From positions 1,793,001-1,857,000 of the forward strand of contig WPIO01000063.1 of assembly GCA_009760855.2 (NCBI GenBank): 64,000 nucleotides of DNA, given 5' to 3'. The position numbers and the translations under genes are program-made. Source of the DNA: Cristatella mucedo. Taxonomy: Eukaryota; Bryozoa; Phylactolaemata; Cristatellidae. The notes under the pieces were generated by a model. It ran no database searches and had not been told where the DNA came from. It saw only the letters and a program-made list of their open reading frames with translations. Position 1 is the stretch's first letter. Each line of letters begins with the position of its first letter. Positions 14,001 to 24,000 of the stretch are shown one piece after another.

Positions 14001-15052
14001 GTGTCAGCAGCAGGCCCAGTGCAGGAACTGCCCCGATCTGGCCTTCCGGCGTTCCAATCTACCCAACGGTGAGCGGGTTAGGCGATTGCGTCGCTCGAGC
14101 TGGGTCCTCGCTCGTACACACTGGCTGCGCTCAGCCATCTAAGAGCAAACGTTTGCATTGTCGCACGGTTGGGAGGTGTGCATGTGTGGCAGGTTGGCGT
14201 CAGGTACTGGTTAGATGTACTTTTTTCTGAAGTCTCTCATTCACTGGCACACCCTGCTTCCACCCTCTTGTTCGTCCACCCCCTTCTTTCCTCTTTGCCC
14301 CTGCTGTCCTGTTATTCGTTCTTATTAGCTTTCCCGATGTCCGGGGGTGGAGGGGGGAGAGGACTCAAGGGTTAGCGAACAGATCAGGTTCTGCAACTGG
14401 CCCAATAGCTAGTGCTGGAGATGAAAAAAAACGGACGTTAGTAACTCGGAATCTGTCAGGGAATCGGTTGGAAGTCGCTTGAAATCGGTCGTAAGTCTCG
14501 TTCGGCGCGAATTTCTCTGCTGCGCTGCTGTTGGTCACAATGGGCAGCGCGGCATTTCGTGGTGGCTCGGTCGACCGCTGGCTCTGACCGTCTGACCGTT
14601 TTGTCTGCTCCAGAAACTGGCGGCACTTGGCACGGATGTGGGCACCGCCACGTCTGCAATGGATTCGATAGAGCGAAAGGATGCAGAGGTCAGTCCAAGT
14701 GGCCTCTTTGTGTGTATGTGTGTGTGCACGTGTGTGCGTGCGGTGTGTGTGTGTGCGTGTGCGTGCGTGCGTGGGCTGCTGCGATTTGCCGCTCTTACAG
14801 CGGGCCCCCTAGCGCTGGCACTGAGGAGCTGCCCGCCGCCTCCCCGAGCGTCTTGACGTTTCTTCGACCTTCGTCTAGATCTCCAGCCTGGCAGAGCAGC
14901 TTGAAGGGTTTCGAGAGCAGCTGCTCGAGAAAACGGAGCTGCTGCAGCAGGTGTCACTGCAGCTGGAGGTTAGCAACCAGGCAGCCGCATACACCAAGTC
15001 CGAACTGGAAGGGCGGCTGCTTCGGCTGCAGGAGGATTTGCAGAGGCTGCAG
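47..15052 (+). CDS. Unit 1: 5'-partial coiled-coil gene, 17 exons (likely the N-terminal part of a pericentrin/AKAP9-like protein)
   Basis: Exons join in one open frame of about 1083 codons: 47-563, 854-1017, 2066-2398, 2751-2865, 3652-3795, 3933-4108, 6133-6318, 6619-6770, 7733-7953, 8382-8633, 8848-9060, 10192-10286, 11043-11180, 11354-11473, 12808-12981, 14614-14688, 14879-15052. Phases agree at every junction. The product is almost pure heptad-type sequence rich in Glu, Ala, Arg, Leu and Gln, with no membrane segment or catalytic motif. The first exon follows an acceptor at 41-46, so the true start is outside the window. No stop belonging to this unit is convincing: reading through the last donor gives intron-like sequence to a TAG near 15250. 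Its 3' partner is either unit 2 or the phase-0 exon at 26747. Long coiled coil is the usual body of pericentrin and AKAP9, but no family-specific motif is visible here, so family membership is inferred from position. Confidence 0.7.
571..717 (+). repeat. CT-rich microsatellite
   Basis: Imperfect (CT)n with interspersed TTG and TTT, inside the first visible intron directly downstream of its donor. Confidence 0.9.
854..1017 (+). CDS. Unit 1 exon b, coiled coil
   Basis: Acceptor gctggcctcag and donor GAGCAG|gtgaga. The first two bases complete a Gly codon with the preceding exon. Encodes PEIAQLKETLRAQYESELL followed by further coil. Confidence 0.75.
2066..2398 (+). CDS. Unit 1 exon c, coiled coil
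   Basis: Acceptor ccgttttgcag, donor ACCAAG|gttagc; phase 0 to 0, 111 codons. Strong heptad pattern with Glu-His-Glu motifs (EHEAELASRLEQERRERVEL). Confidence 0.75.
2751..2865 (+). CDS. Unit 1 exon d, coiled coil
   Basis: Acceptor tcgcctcacag, donor TACACCG|gtgagt; phase 0 to 1. Encodes EEVLKEHAARLDVLMQDL and further coil. Confidence 0.75.
2995..3062. repeat. AT-rich (AAT)n-like tract
   Basis: Interrupted AATAATAAT runs in the intron 2866-3651. No coding signal is seen in the rest of that intron. Confidence 0.6.
3652..3795 (+). CDS. Unit 1 exon e, coiled coil
   Basis: Acceptor tgccgttgcag, donor GACCAGG|gtgagc; the split codons at both ends fit the neighbours. Encodes KLRAADEALCSALEQRDGQI and further coil. 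Confidence 0.72.
3933..4108 (+). CDS. Unit 1 exon f, coiled coil
   Basis: Acceptor gtcgattgcag, donor TGCGAG|gtatag; phase 1 to 0. Encodes DWRQRAAAGEQRLRSELDEA and further coil. The next intron (4109-6132) holds the 700-bp CT array. Confidence 0.72.
4340..5038 (+). repeat. About 700-bp pyrimidine satellite with 20-bp higher-order repeat
   Basis: Almost pure C/T on the plus strand. Within about 4730-4880 the unit TTGCTCTCTCTCACTCTCTC recurs with a 20-bp period, giving way to (TCTG)n and then a long uninterrupted (CT)n at 4949-5018. Reading frames across it are artefacts. Confidence 0.9.
5330..5610 (-). mobile_element. tRNA-derived SINE copy
   Basis: On the minus strand an A box (TAGCCGAGCAGG, 5583-5594) is followed by a B box (GGGTTTGAGTCC, 5537-5548) at tRNA-like spacing. 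This is the clearest pol III promoter pair among the copies in the window. The 3' boundary is approximate. Confidence 0.6.
6133..6318 (+). CDS. Unit 1 exon g, coiled coil, probable GC donor
   Basis: Acceptor tttgcctag before GAA ACG CTG. No GT donor fits the frame. GATGAG|gcaggc lies exactly at the phase-0 boundary needed by the next exon, so a GC-AG intron is proposed. Encodes about 62 residues of coil including MSELMAEQGSIRQEN. Confidence 0.6.
6619..6770 (+). CDS. Unit 1 exon h, coiled coil
   Basis: Acceptor aatctcctag, donor GAGCAGCG|gtatgc; phase 0 to 2. Encodes AKSTVSRVAAELESERSGS and further coil. Confidence 0.7.
7450..7620 (+). mobile_element. tRNA-derived SINE copy
   Basis: B box GGGCTCGAGCCCC at 7525-7537 preceded by a degenerate A box near 7458. 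The tail has the family signature AAGCGCCTGAATAGAGAT and then AGTTCTCT before AT-rich sequence. Confidence 0.6.
7733..7953 (+). CDS. Unit 1 exon i, less helical segment
   Basis: Acceptor cttgctgcccag, donor AAAAGAG|gtgcgc; phase 2 to 1. Encodes LLHNQRLFVELLGRLARSN, then a Gly/Ala/Ser-rich stretch, so it looks like a break between coils. Confidence 0.65.
8223..8251 (+). repeat. (CTGG)n microsatellite
   Basis: About six GGCT units in the intron 7954-8381, which is otherwise GC-rich and without a recognised exon. Confidence 0.75.
8382..8633 (+). CDS. Unit 1 exon j, coiled coil
   Basis: Acceptor cctctgcgcag, donor GCGAGAG|gtcagt; phase 1 at both ends. Encodes VADSMEHALDALERSVTQLV followed by dense coil. 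Confidence 0.7.
8848..9060 (+). CDS. Unit 1 exon k, coiled coil
   Basis: Acceptor gtcttcctgcag, donor GAGACCG|gtgcgg; phase 1 at both ends. Encodes LLEGHVVERERQEETIRALE and further coil. Confidence 0.7.
10192..10286 (+). CDS. Unit 1 exon l, coiled coil (start uncertain)
   Basis: Donor CTGCGC|gtgagt is clear. The acceptor chosen (gttgaag) is weak in pyrimidines but is the only nearby AG giving the required phase 1 without a stop. Encodes ALLRQNSQLDRDKRDMSRQF. Confidence 0.5.
10408..10518 (+). repeat. (ACCG)n, poly-C and (TGG)n cluster
   Basis: Simple repeats just downstream of the exon ending at 10286. The poly-C run is a likely site of length error in assembly. Confidence 0.75.
10735..10815 (-). 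mobile_element. SINE/LINE 3' tail fragment
   Basis: On the minus strand this reads AGTTCTCCAAGGGTGCTACA then AT-rich triplets, matching the tail at 12385-12460 without the tRNA head. Confidence 0.45.
11043..11180 (+). CDS. Unit 1 exon m, coiled coil
   Basis: Acceptor cgctcactgcag, donor ATCGAG|gtgaag; phase 0 at both ends, 46 codons. Encodes EAEQKAEETSCESAKLAES and further coil. Confidence 0.72.
11354..11473 (+). CDS. Unit 1 exon n, coiled coil
   Basis: Acceptor gcgcttgcag, donor TGCCAG|gtaccc; phase 0, 40 codons. Encodes EQTAERELEREQSQRYAKQC and further coil. Confidence 0.72.
12195..12460 (+). mobile_element. tRNA-derived SINE copy with full tail
   Basis: B box GGGTTCTAGTCC near 12226 and the best-preserved tail (AAGCGCCTAGAAAGAGATTG, then GTTCTCTGAGGGTGCTTTAT and ATTATTATG). 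A perfect 18-bp palindrome (GAGGATCAGCTGATCCTC, 12276-12293) lies between head and tail. Confidence 0.6.
12808..12981 (+). CDS. Unit 1 exon o, coiled coil
   Basis: Acceptor tcgtcttccag, donor CAAGAA|gtaagg; phase 0, 58 codons. Encodes a short low-complexity start, then VAGLRAEVSEARDVARIL and more coil. Confidence 0.7.
12982..14613 (+). other. Intron without a firm exon
   Basis: Mixed-composition DNA. The open stretch at 13297-13686 lacks coil composition and splice borders. The only plausible exon is the short one at 13785-13850. Confidence 0.5.
13785..13850 (+). CDS. Possible extra 22-codon exon of unit 1
   Basis: Acceptor gttagcctgcag and a weaker donor CTGCAA|gtgatg bound a phase-0 open segment encoding AEARRLHQLCRPAEPHSECK. 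A stronger donor (gtgagt) inside it, at 13834, breaks the phase. Neighbouring exons join in frame with or without it. Confidence 0.3.
14614..14688 (+). CDS. Unit 1 exon p
   Basis: Acceptor gtctgctccag, donor GCAGAG|gtcagt; phase 0, 25 codons. Encodes KLAALGTDVGTATSAMDSIE. Confidence 0.62.
14879..15052 (+). CDS. Unit 1 exon q, coiled coil; last recognisable exon of this unit
   Basis: Acceptor ccttcgtctag, donor AGGCTGCAG|gtgctg; phase 0. Encodes ISSLAEQLEGFREQLLEKTE and a leucine-zipper-like LLRLQEDLQRLQ. An earlier donor (CTGGAG|gttagc near 14968) could end the exon sooner. Confidence 0.62.
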
Positions 15053-15569
15053 GTGCTGCTCAGCGCCGTCTTCTGTAGCGCTTTGTACGCGCGAGCTCGC
15101 TCGTTCTCGCTCTCCTTCCGCCTCAGCGCAAGCACCGTCGGGTCGATCGACGATAGAACCCAGCTCGAGAGAGAGAGATGGGGTTCCTCTGCTGGCTCCT
15201 CAATCCCGGAAGTCGTGAGAGAGAGCAGGCGACGGATGTTGTGGCTGTAGTAGAACGAGCCGCAGGGCGTCTGCCGTAAGGTCGTAGCTGCGAGAGAAAT
15301 GCCGTTTGTGTAGACCGAGCGGGTGCTTGCTCAAGGATGCTTTCTAGCCGCGCAGGCAGTCGTAAGAGTTGAGGGGAGGATTTGGAGGCAAGCTAGTGTG
15401 GTTAATTCAAGCTGTGAGATCGTGCAAACTGAAGCGGCCTGCCTTTGCTCGACGGGTCACGTCCAGGTCAGGCCTGTGAGCAGTGAGCCGAAGAAGGGCC
15501 ACCAATCTTGAAAATGCAAGATGGGCAGCCTGCAGTGAGCGAGGGCGACGATTCAGCGTTAGTCATCGT

Positions 15570-15838
15570 CCTCTGCGTGTAACTCCTCTAAACCAACGAG
15601 GCAAAGTGGGTGTTACACAGGAGAGTTTGCCATAGCGCTCTCAATGCTCAGGTGGCTATCGATCCGCATGTGGTAGCCAACAGACTTCACCTCTCACAAC
15701 AAAGAGAAGAAAGTGGGAAGAAGTGCAGCTGAGTCAGCACGAGCAGTAGAGGAAGTGAGCAGCATGGAAGCAGCAGCTCGGGTGCAGCTGGAAAGCGTGC
15801 TTGGCAGTCGGCAGCTGGAGAATGCCCGGGCTAGGCTT
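15570..15838 (+). repeat. Dispersed repeat family R1, copy 1
   Basis: Shares with 23160-23320 and 58903-59160 the blocks GTAACT, GGGTGTTAC, GGAGAGTTT, TATAGCGC and GTAGCCAACAGACTTC, ending near CAACAAAGAGA. This copy also shares the GCTGAGTCAG and GCATGGAAGCAGCAGCTC segments with copy 3. Confidence 0.75.
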
Positions 15839-15892
15839 AAGAAGGCTTGAGAAGCAAGATCACTAGGGGCATCGAGCTGCCTGACTTCAGTC

Positions 15893-16240
<348 letters not shown>

Positions 16241-17169
16241 GTTGCACAACAATGCTTAAATGACTAGTTTCTCGAAGGTAGCCTCACAACCTGTTGGTAC
16301 GAAGGGCTCCATTTAGCTGGTGCTGGTACTCACGATAAGCTAAAAGCTTAAAATATAATAATTATTAATTAACAATTGGTTATTAATATTAGCAAATGAA
16401 TAATTAGGTAAGAATTATCAGAATAATAATACAATTGCACAATAAGCTTGCTTTTGCTACGAACTACTTCTACAATGCCTCGACTCGGCCAACATGTTCG
16501 AACGGACTTTTGAGTCAGACAGCCGAGGCCCAATTGAAACCGAGGGCCAAAGATGCTTGCCTTTGGCTGGAATTTGGAATTAGCTCCTCTGATGGATCAG
16601 ACTTACAGTTTTTTTCCAAGGATGGCATCACGAAGCCGAGAGGGCTCGGTGCTCGCCGAGCAAATCCGACTCAGCACTATTTCGCCCATTGTTGAAAGCT
16701 TCCAATGTCAATATCGAAGGAAGTTACAGCACGTGGCTCGTCGGCACGAAACTGCTGTTCGATGGTTAACGGACGGTGGGGGAGGGTCAGTTGGGTATGT
16801 TATTGGCTGACAACAGTCAGCTATTAATCGTTTTCAGCTTCTCGACCTGCGAAATTTGAACTGGCTCAAGAGAATTTTCTGAATGGAATTATTTGTAATC
16901 GTCGTTCTTTCTCAATTGCATCGAGCCTCGGCCTTCTGCCTGATGCCATCATTGATAGCATAAGCCAAATGAATGATGTAATACTCTGCGGCCGACCCAT
17001 GCCGGATGCCACAACACCATCCACACTGTGGTCTGGATCTGTACTCATGATCTGAGAGGGCCCATTGGTTTGACTGAGCAGCAGTCTCCAAGGAACTGCA
17101 GCAACCATTTAAACGTTCGGAAGGCACTTATCATCATCCACCAGAGTTACAGTCGAGATGGGAAGTTGC

Positions 17170-17174
17170 TGAGA

Positions 17175-17242
<68 letters not shown>
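17170..17242 (+). repeat. (GA)n tract upstream of unit 2
   Basis: Over 30 GA dinucleotides ending about 200 bp before the unit 2 ATG. GA tracts can act as promoter elements in some animals; whether this one does is unknown. Confidence 0.85.
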
Positions 17243-17243
<1 letters not shown>

Positions 17244-17445
17244 ACGACGAATAGTCCAGGTGGTGATTATGTGAGGCGAAGAGAAGATCTGGACAGAGCT
17301 ACTGTGCAATTCCAGCTCCTCCAAAGCGTCTTCTGCATCATTCCTTGGCGACCCTATTTTGCTGCTCGGCTTCGCTGGCTGATGTCACAAATGAACCGGC
17401 TTGACGTTGGGTGAGTCGCCACGCCGTCGACGGCGCGCCGCCGGA

Positions 17446-20400
17446 ATGCCAAAGAGTTCTTGCTTGCCTCCGGCGGCCATGGCCGACGATCGTTGCCGAT
17501 TGCCAGTGCGAGCCGACGATGGCCGGGCACGCACGAGCGAGTCGGCTCACGATGCGTCGGCCGCAGAGAGTGCAGCCGCCGCTTCGAGCCCGCTCGCGCT
17601 CGAGAGCCCATCGTCGAACCGGATCGAAGCCGATAGCCGAATCGAGGAGCTCCGCAGCGACGCCGAGACCCTGGAGCGCATGCTCCAGGCGTGGAGCGAG
17701 CCGGACGCAAGCCTGCCGCCTCCGGCGGCCGTGCTCTCCTGGGCCAGGGAGCGTTACGGCGACAGGGTCGAGCGCGAGCAGCTAGACCGGCTGCTGCGTG
17801 CTCGTCGCCACGAGCTGCTGCTGCTGGAGCGGGAAAGAGCCGGTCGCAGAGTCCCGGTCGGCCAGCTGTCGCCGCCACCTCTTCCTGTCCAGCTGCTGCC
17901 GCCTCAGGCGACTCGACTGCGACCCTCGAACGCCGACGCCGGCCCGGACGGCCGGCTGACGCTGCCGGTTCAGCCTTGCGCTGCCTTTAAGTCGGCCTCG
18001 TTGCCGTCGTCGCCTGTCGCAGCGCCTGCGGCCCGCCGATCTGCCGCACCGCAGGACAGCGGCTCCGACGCTGCATTCACCTCCCTGGCGTCGGACGGCA
18101 CCGCCGGTCGGCGGCAGCACGCCAAGGCGCCGGCTGCAGTGGCGGCTGCGGCCGAGGATGCGGTGCGACGGTGCACCACGTCTCCAGCTTCGCTGGGCGG
18201 CGAGCTGCTGCGAGTCGCCGCCAGCAAGCAACTCGTCGCCGATAGGCTCGACGTGCTGGTCGGCGAGCGAGGAGCCGCCTTCGACGCCCTCGTGGCCGAG
18301 CTGGAGCAACAGTTCTTCGAGGATGAGAGTCGTCGCTCCGCGGCGCTCGAATCGCATGCAGCGCTCTGCAAGCGCGTTGACGCCAAGCTGGCTGCCGCGT
18401 GGACCGACCTGCGGGAGTTGGACCGCGAGTGGCAGCGTGTGCTGGACGCCGCCGGCTCTGCGAGGAACGGTGCGGCCGGTGCGGTTGCTGCCGCCGAGTC
18501 AGCACTGTCTCCTACCAGTCAACAGGAGCCGAGCCCCGGCAGCCCCCGGCGTAGCCGTAGCGTTCAGTTCCGGGACGCAGAGGATGACGGCTTCGGCACG
18601 GTGAGGCCGTGCCCGAAGCAGTCGTGCGGCACGCAGACTGCTGCGGCAGCCGCCGAGTGCGGCAGCAAGGTGCTGCTGCCGATGCCGCAATTCGCCAGCC
18701 GGACGACAGCGGGCACCTTCGGTGGCGGCAAGCCGCCGGGTGCCGACGCCGGCGCAAATAAATTGGCTAATTCTCGAGGCGACGACGATGCGACCGCATC
18801 GCCGACCGTCGCTCTGCTACCCGTGTGCGTGCACGAGGCTCAGGTGCACCGGCTCATCGTCGAGACTGACCAGCTGAAGGCCGAGCTCTGGAGGCTCACC
18901 GACGAGCTGGCGCAGCGCGAAGTGGAGATCGGTGCTCTCGTGGCACGTGATCACAAACGCGACGAGCACGTGCGACGAGGCGTTGCCCTGCTGCGAAAGC
19001 TGAAGAGTCGCATTGACTCGACTTGCGCCGACGCACCTGCTTCTCGCGGTCTTCGCCCGGCGGCCACCGTGGCCTCTGCCACCCTGGCTGCAGCGGCTGC
19101 GGGGCTTGGCGCGGAGCTGCTGAGGCAGCTGGACTCGGCGTGCCAGTGCTTGACAGAGGTCCTGGCGAGGCCGCCGGCTGCCTTCGGAAGCAGCCTGGAG
19201 GCGGCTCGCGGTGGCCCAGCCGATGACAGGGCCGGTACGCTCGATGCCCAGGTGACTTCCGACGGGAGCACTCCGGCCGCCGATCAGGCCAGCCGAAGCC
19301 CTCCCACCGACTGGTGGGCCGAGATGGACGCGGCGGCTCAGCTCACTCGAAGCCGAGGCGAGCTTCGAGCCGCGCTGGCCGGGGCCGAAGCCGAGGCGCG
19401 CCAGCATGCCCGTCTGCTGGCCGAGAAGGACGCTCGCCTCGCCGACATGTCACGCGAGCTTGAGCGCCTGCTAGACCTCATCGAGGCCCATCGCTCTGCG
19501 GCCATTTCGAGCGGGCCGTCCGACAACCGGTCGGCAGTCGCCGACGCAGTCAGCAGCCGGAGAAGCGCGGCGCCGGCCGCAAGCAGTGGACGCAGCGACG
19601 GAAGCGGCGCCGTAGCAGTGGCAGTCGAGCGCGACTCGCAGCTGTCCAGCCTTACCGGCGAAAACCGGATGCTCAAGGAGCAGATCGCGGAGCTCATCGC
19701 CCGCCTCAAGAGCGTCGACCTGAGCCAGTGTGCAGAGCAGCGGCGAGCGGTGCTGCCAGGCGGCAGCAGCAGCAGCTGGCACGCCGCCACCAGTGTCCTC
19801 AGCACGACGTTGACCGACACTGCCACAGCCAACTTGCCGTCGCTTGTCGGACCTGCAGCGCACGCAGCGGCTTCCGACGAAGTTGGCCACGCGACGGCCG
19901 GTCAGGGTCGGCCGCCTCTGCTCGGCTGGTCCGACGAGGCGACAGTGAGTTCACGAAAAATCGGCACACAGCCGTCCGGCTCGGTGCCGGTGCACTCGCC
20001 GGCCTCGGCGGCAGCGTCGTCGACGTCGACGGCTTCGTCGGCGAGTGGAAGCTGCAGCGGAGCATCGTCGAAGTCGTCGACCCGCAGCAGCAGCAGCTGG
20101 GACTCACGAGGGCGAGACGAAGGTCGCTCGTGCGCAAAAGACACGCACAGCGGCACCGAGGACCCGAAGCCCGACCGAGGCAGGCTCGGGCCGCGGCAGC
20201 GCCGCAGCTGCACGGCTGCCGGCCCCTCGGAGGTTGCCTCCCGCTCTGCCGCTGCTGCAGCTGCCTCCTCTGCCAGCGACGAGGCAGCAGGCAGGGTGCC
20301 TGACGGCAATGCTGCCGGGCTGGCGCGCATCATCCGGCTGCGCGATGAGGAGATCGCCTCGCTCCGCGCAACCGTCGCCGACCAGCAGCGGCGGCTGCAC

Positions 20401-21053
20401 TCTCACCGGCGCACGCGCTCGCCATCACCGCCGCCGGTCGCGAGGCAGCCTTGCGCTGGTGGCGGCAGACAGGACAGGCGACCGTATGCGGCGGCGGAGT
20501 CGGCAGCAGCAGCTACCGCTGCAGGCCTGCTGGCCATCGTGACCGAGGACAGCGCCAAGATGAAGCGTGGCATGGAGCGGGCGCTCGCCGAGTCGGCGGC
20601 TGCGTCGGCGCGCCTTCGAGCCAAGCAGGCCAAGATCGACGAGTTGCAGAGCGAGATGCAGTGGCTGCAGCTGAGCGCCGCCCCGCAGGAGGCCGTCGAC
20701 GCGTGCGTGGCCAAGCTGCGGCGGCAGGAGGCCGAGCTGGCGCGACTGCACCAGCAGCTGCAGGTGGCGATGACGAGGCAGCGGCCACGCGGTGGCGGTG
20801 CCTCGCCGTCGGCAGAACTGGCGGCTGCGGAATCGCAGCAGCAGCAGCGGCGTGAGCGCACACTGTACGCCAAGCAGCTGGAAGCCATCGTGCTTGAGCA
20901 CCGTAGCAACGTCTCGAGTGACGAGGACGACCGAGTGCGCGAGCTGTGCAGCAAGCTGGACCGACTCGAGTGCCACGCCTGCGACCTCGAGCGAGTCGTC
21001 GCCGCAGCGGACGACGACAAGCGGTCGGCACATGACGAAGCGGAGCGGCTTAG
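17446..21053 (+). CDS. Unit 2 exon 1, 3.6 kb giant exon
   Basis: Uninterrupted frame of more than 1200 codons with donor GCTTAG|gtgagc. Helical blocks occur at about residues 50-125, 270-345, 465-520, 640-700 and 965-1200, separated by Ala/Ser/Gly-rich disorder. Two polybasic or Ser/Arg stretches (SPRRSRSVQF; HRRTRSPSPPP) resemble phosphorylation-prone linkers. Confidence 0.8.
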
Positions 21054-24000
21054 GTGAGCAATGCCGTCGCCTGCCGTAAAGCAGCGGCCGATGCACGAGT
21101 TGGCTGCAAATGACTGCCTTGGTTGCTGCCGCCGCCTCTGCTGCTGCTGCTGGCGAGTTCCTGTCGGCTCCATTGCCGGGCCTCTGCTTTCCTTCCTCGT
21201 TGGTGCTGCACTTACTTTGCTGCTGCTGCTGCTGCTAAGTGCTCCTGCTCATTGCTTTTGCTTGTGCTGACGCTAATGGTTGCTGCTGCTGCTGCCCTTG
21301 TTTGCTGTAGTGGCAGTCCGTATCTGCCCCTGCCTGTCGCTTTGTCAGTTTTATCGATCTGTGTTTTACGTGAGGATAGCTGTATGATAATATGTTAAGG
21401 ATACATGTACACACGATTTCACGTCTGAGGTCGGTGCATAGTCAAGATTTGCTCAAAGCTAGAATGATTCTGGACTTTCATGTGCTCATTCATTCCTTTG
21501 CTGCTAGCAAAAGAATATTATATACAACATCTGGTAAGATATATCACGCGTGGTAACGTACAATTTTCAATAAAAAACAAAGCAATTTTCTACCTATACT
21601 GCAAGCAATGACAGATTGAGATATACAGAGAGAGGAGAGATTGACATTGCAAAAAGACTTGATTATCCTCAACTCACCACCTATCTTCTTGGATCTTGGC
21701 AGCTTTCTGTGGTCATTGCAGCGAGACTTGATGCATCCACCATCTCAAACTAAGTTTGTTTTAATAATAATAATAATAGCACATTTGAGATAAAGTGCCC
21801 TCGGAGAACTCAATCTCTTTCTAGGCGCTTTACGTTTGTTGCAAAGGAAACACGATCGAATGGTTAGTGGTAGTTTTGTATTTCTCGTGTTTTCGTATTT
21901 TCTTTCAGCCTGCTAAGCCCAATTTTAATGAATCATTCACGGAGCTACTGCCACTGCTCCTTCAGTTTCGGTCGTTCAATTCACCGTCACACTGCTCTGG
22001 GCCTCCCCGACGCCATCCACACTTGCTGCTTCCGTTGCTAGTTTTGCCGAAGCGCTGAACCGCTGAGCGTTCATTGGTTTCTTTTCTTCCATCGTCTATC
22101 CAGGGCTGACCGTGCGTCGCTTCGCGAGCAGTTGGAGCAGGCGCACGCCTCCGCCAGAGAGGAGCGCGCCGAGAGCGAGCGTGCCGTGCGCGAGCTCGAC
22201 GAGCGGCTCCGGCAGGCGCTCGGCGACTCGGAGCGGCTGCGAGCCGTCGTCGGACGACGGGAGGCTGAGGCCACTACGGCACTGGATGGTGTGCAGGCCG
22301 AGCTTGGAGCTCGGGAGCGCGAGCTGGAGCGCTCGCGCCTCGACTGCGCTCAGCAGCAGGCGGCCTCGCGAGCGCTCGAGGACGAGGCAGCCCGGTGGAA
22401 GGGCAAGGTCGACGACGCTCTGCGAGCGGCTCGCGACGCCGAGGAGCGGCACGGGCTCGCGCTGCGCACCAAGGCACAGGAGCTGTGCGACCTGCAGCGG
22501 CGCTTCGTCGAGCTGTCGCAGGAGGCGGTGGCCGCCGGGCGCACCGGCACAGACCGCGAGGTGCACGCCCTGCGCGCCGAACTCGCCGAGCAGCGGCGCT
22601 TGAGCGTCGACACGTCCGAGCAGAGCGCCGCTCTGCTGAAGCTCAAAGATGACGAGACAGCGAGATTGTACAAAGATCTCGGTGAGTGCTCGGCCGCCGG
22701 ACTATTGACCACGTGAGTGTGGTGAGTGAATGCGACCGGATGTTGGTGTGAATGGGCGAAATCTCGACCTTGAGGGTGTGGTGCAAGATCGGGAACTTTC
22801 CTTCGGAATCTTCCCCGGAAAGCTAGTTGGCCACTCTAAAAACCGTGCTATTTTTGCGGTTATTTTATTTCAAACTGTTCGCCTCAGCTATTAGTTGAAC
22901 AGTTTCGAAAAGTCTGTAGCTTCGTGCCAAAAGGGCAACTAGAGAAGGCCTCTTTGGATACAATGTAACGACATTTGCATCCCTATTTGGAGATCCCGGG
23001 CAACATGACAAAATCGCACCACCCAGCAGGCCTCTTCAATAAACCTGTATGATAATAAATAAACCTGTATGTATGAAGAGTTACCTATTTGGCAACTGTA
23101 AGAATGTGGCCCTCCTTAAAACAGCGGTAGCCCCCCTCTGGAAACCACCTTCGGATGTAATGTAATGTATCTCCGTCTGTAACTCCACAAAGTCAGTAAC
23201 ACCACGTGGGTGTTACGCCAGAGAGTTTGGTATAGTGCACTCACAGCCTAAGCGGCTTTCGGTACGCATTCCGTAGCCAACAGACTTCGTCTCACGCAAC
23301 AAAGAGATGACCGTATACTCCGAAGGGGCACTGTTCTGAAGTGAAGTGTACTGATGCAACAGCCTCATTCTATGTATCAGTCTATAGCTGCAGAAGAACG
23401 TTAGCGGTTATAATTACCACTTGCAATGGGCAATGATGAATTGCCTGCTGCATGACTCGAACCAATGACCTGGGTCATGCCCTTTCCAAAAATAAGAAAG
23501 TGATTGTGCCATTTAGAGATGCAACTCGAAGCTGTGCCTCGGGAGTTGCCATGTGAATACTTATCATTCATTCTACCATTTTAGTGCTAAACTTGTTCGA
23601 CTGGTAGCCCCCTCCCTGGAATAGAATAGCAGTGGAGGCTACCTGGCAGATTTGCTAGACTTTCGGAGTCAGGGTGTCGAGAGAGATATTTTGCACTTGA
23701 TCCCACTATGGTTCGAGGCTAAGGCAACCAGGAACGGCTGGACTGGATGTTAACATCCTTATACGGACTTGCTATGGCTAGTATGCACAGATTGCTGTCG
23801 TTTAGCAGCTTGCAAAGCTAGGTTTTAGAAATCTAAATTCCTAAGCAATTCCTTATTCGGAGTGGTACCACAAGAGACCGGCTTGGAACTATAGCCCAGA
23901 AAGAATTTCCATACGAAATGCCTTAGCAGCATATTTTATAGGGCCCCCCTCTGGACTGCGAAGGAGCTTAGCGTCAAAGCTGCACTGCACGCGAGATCCA

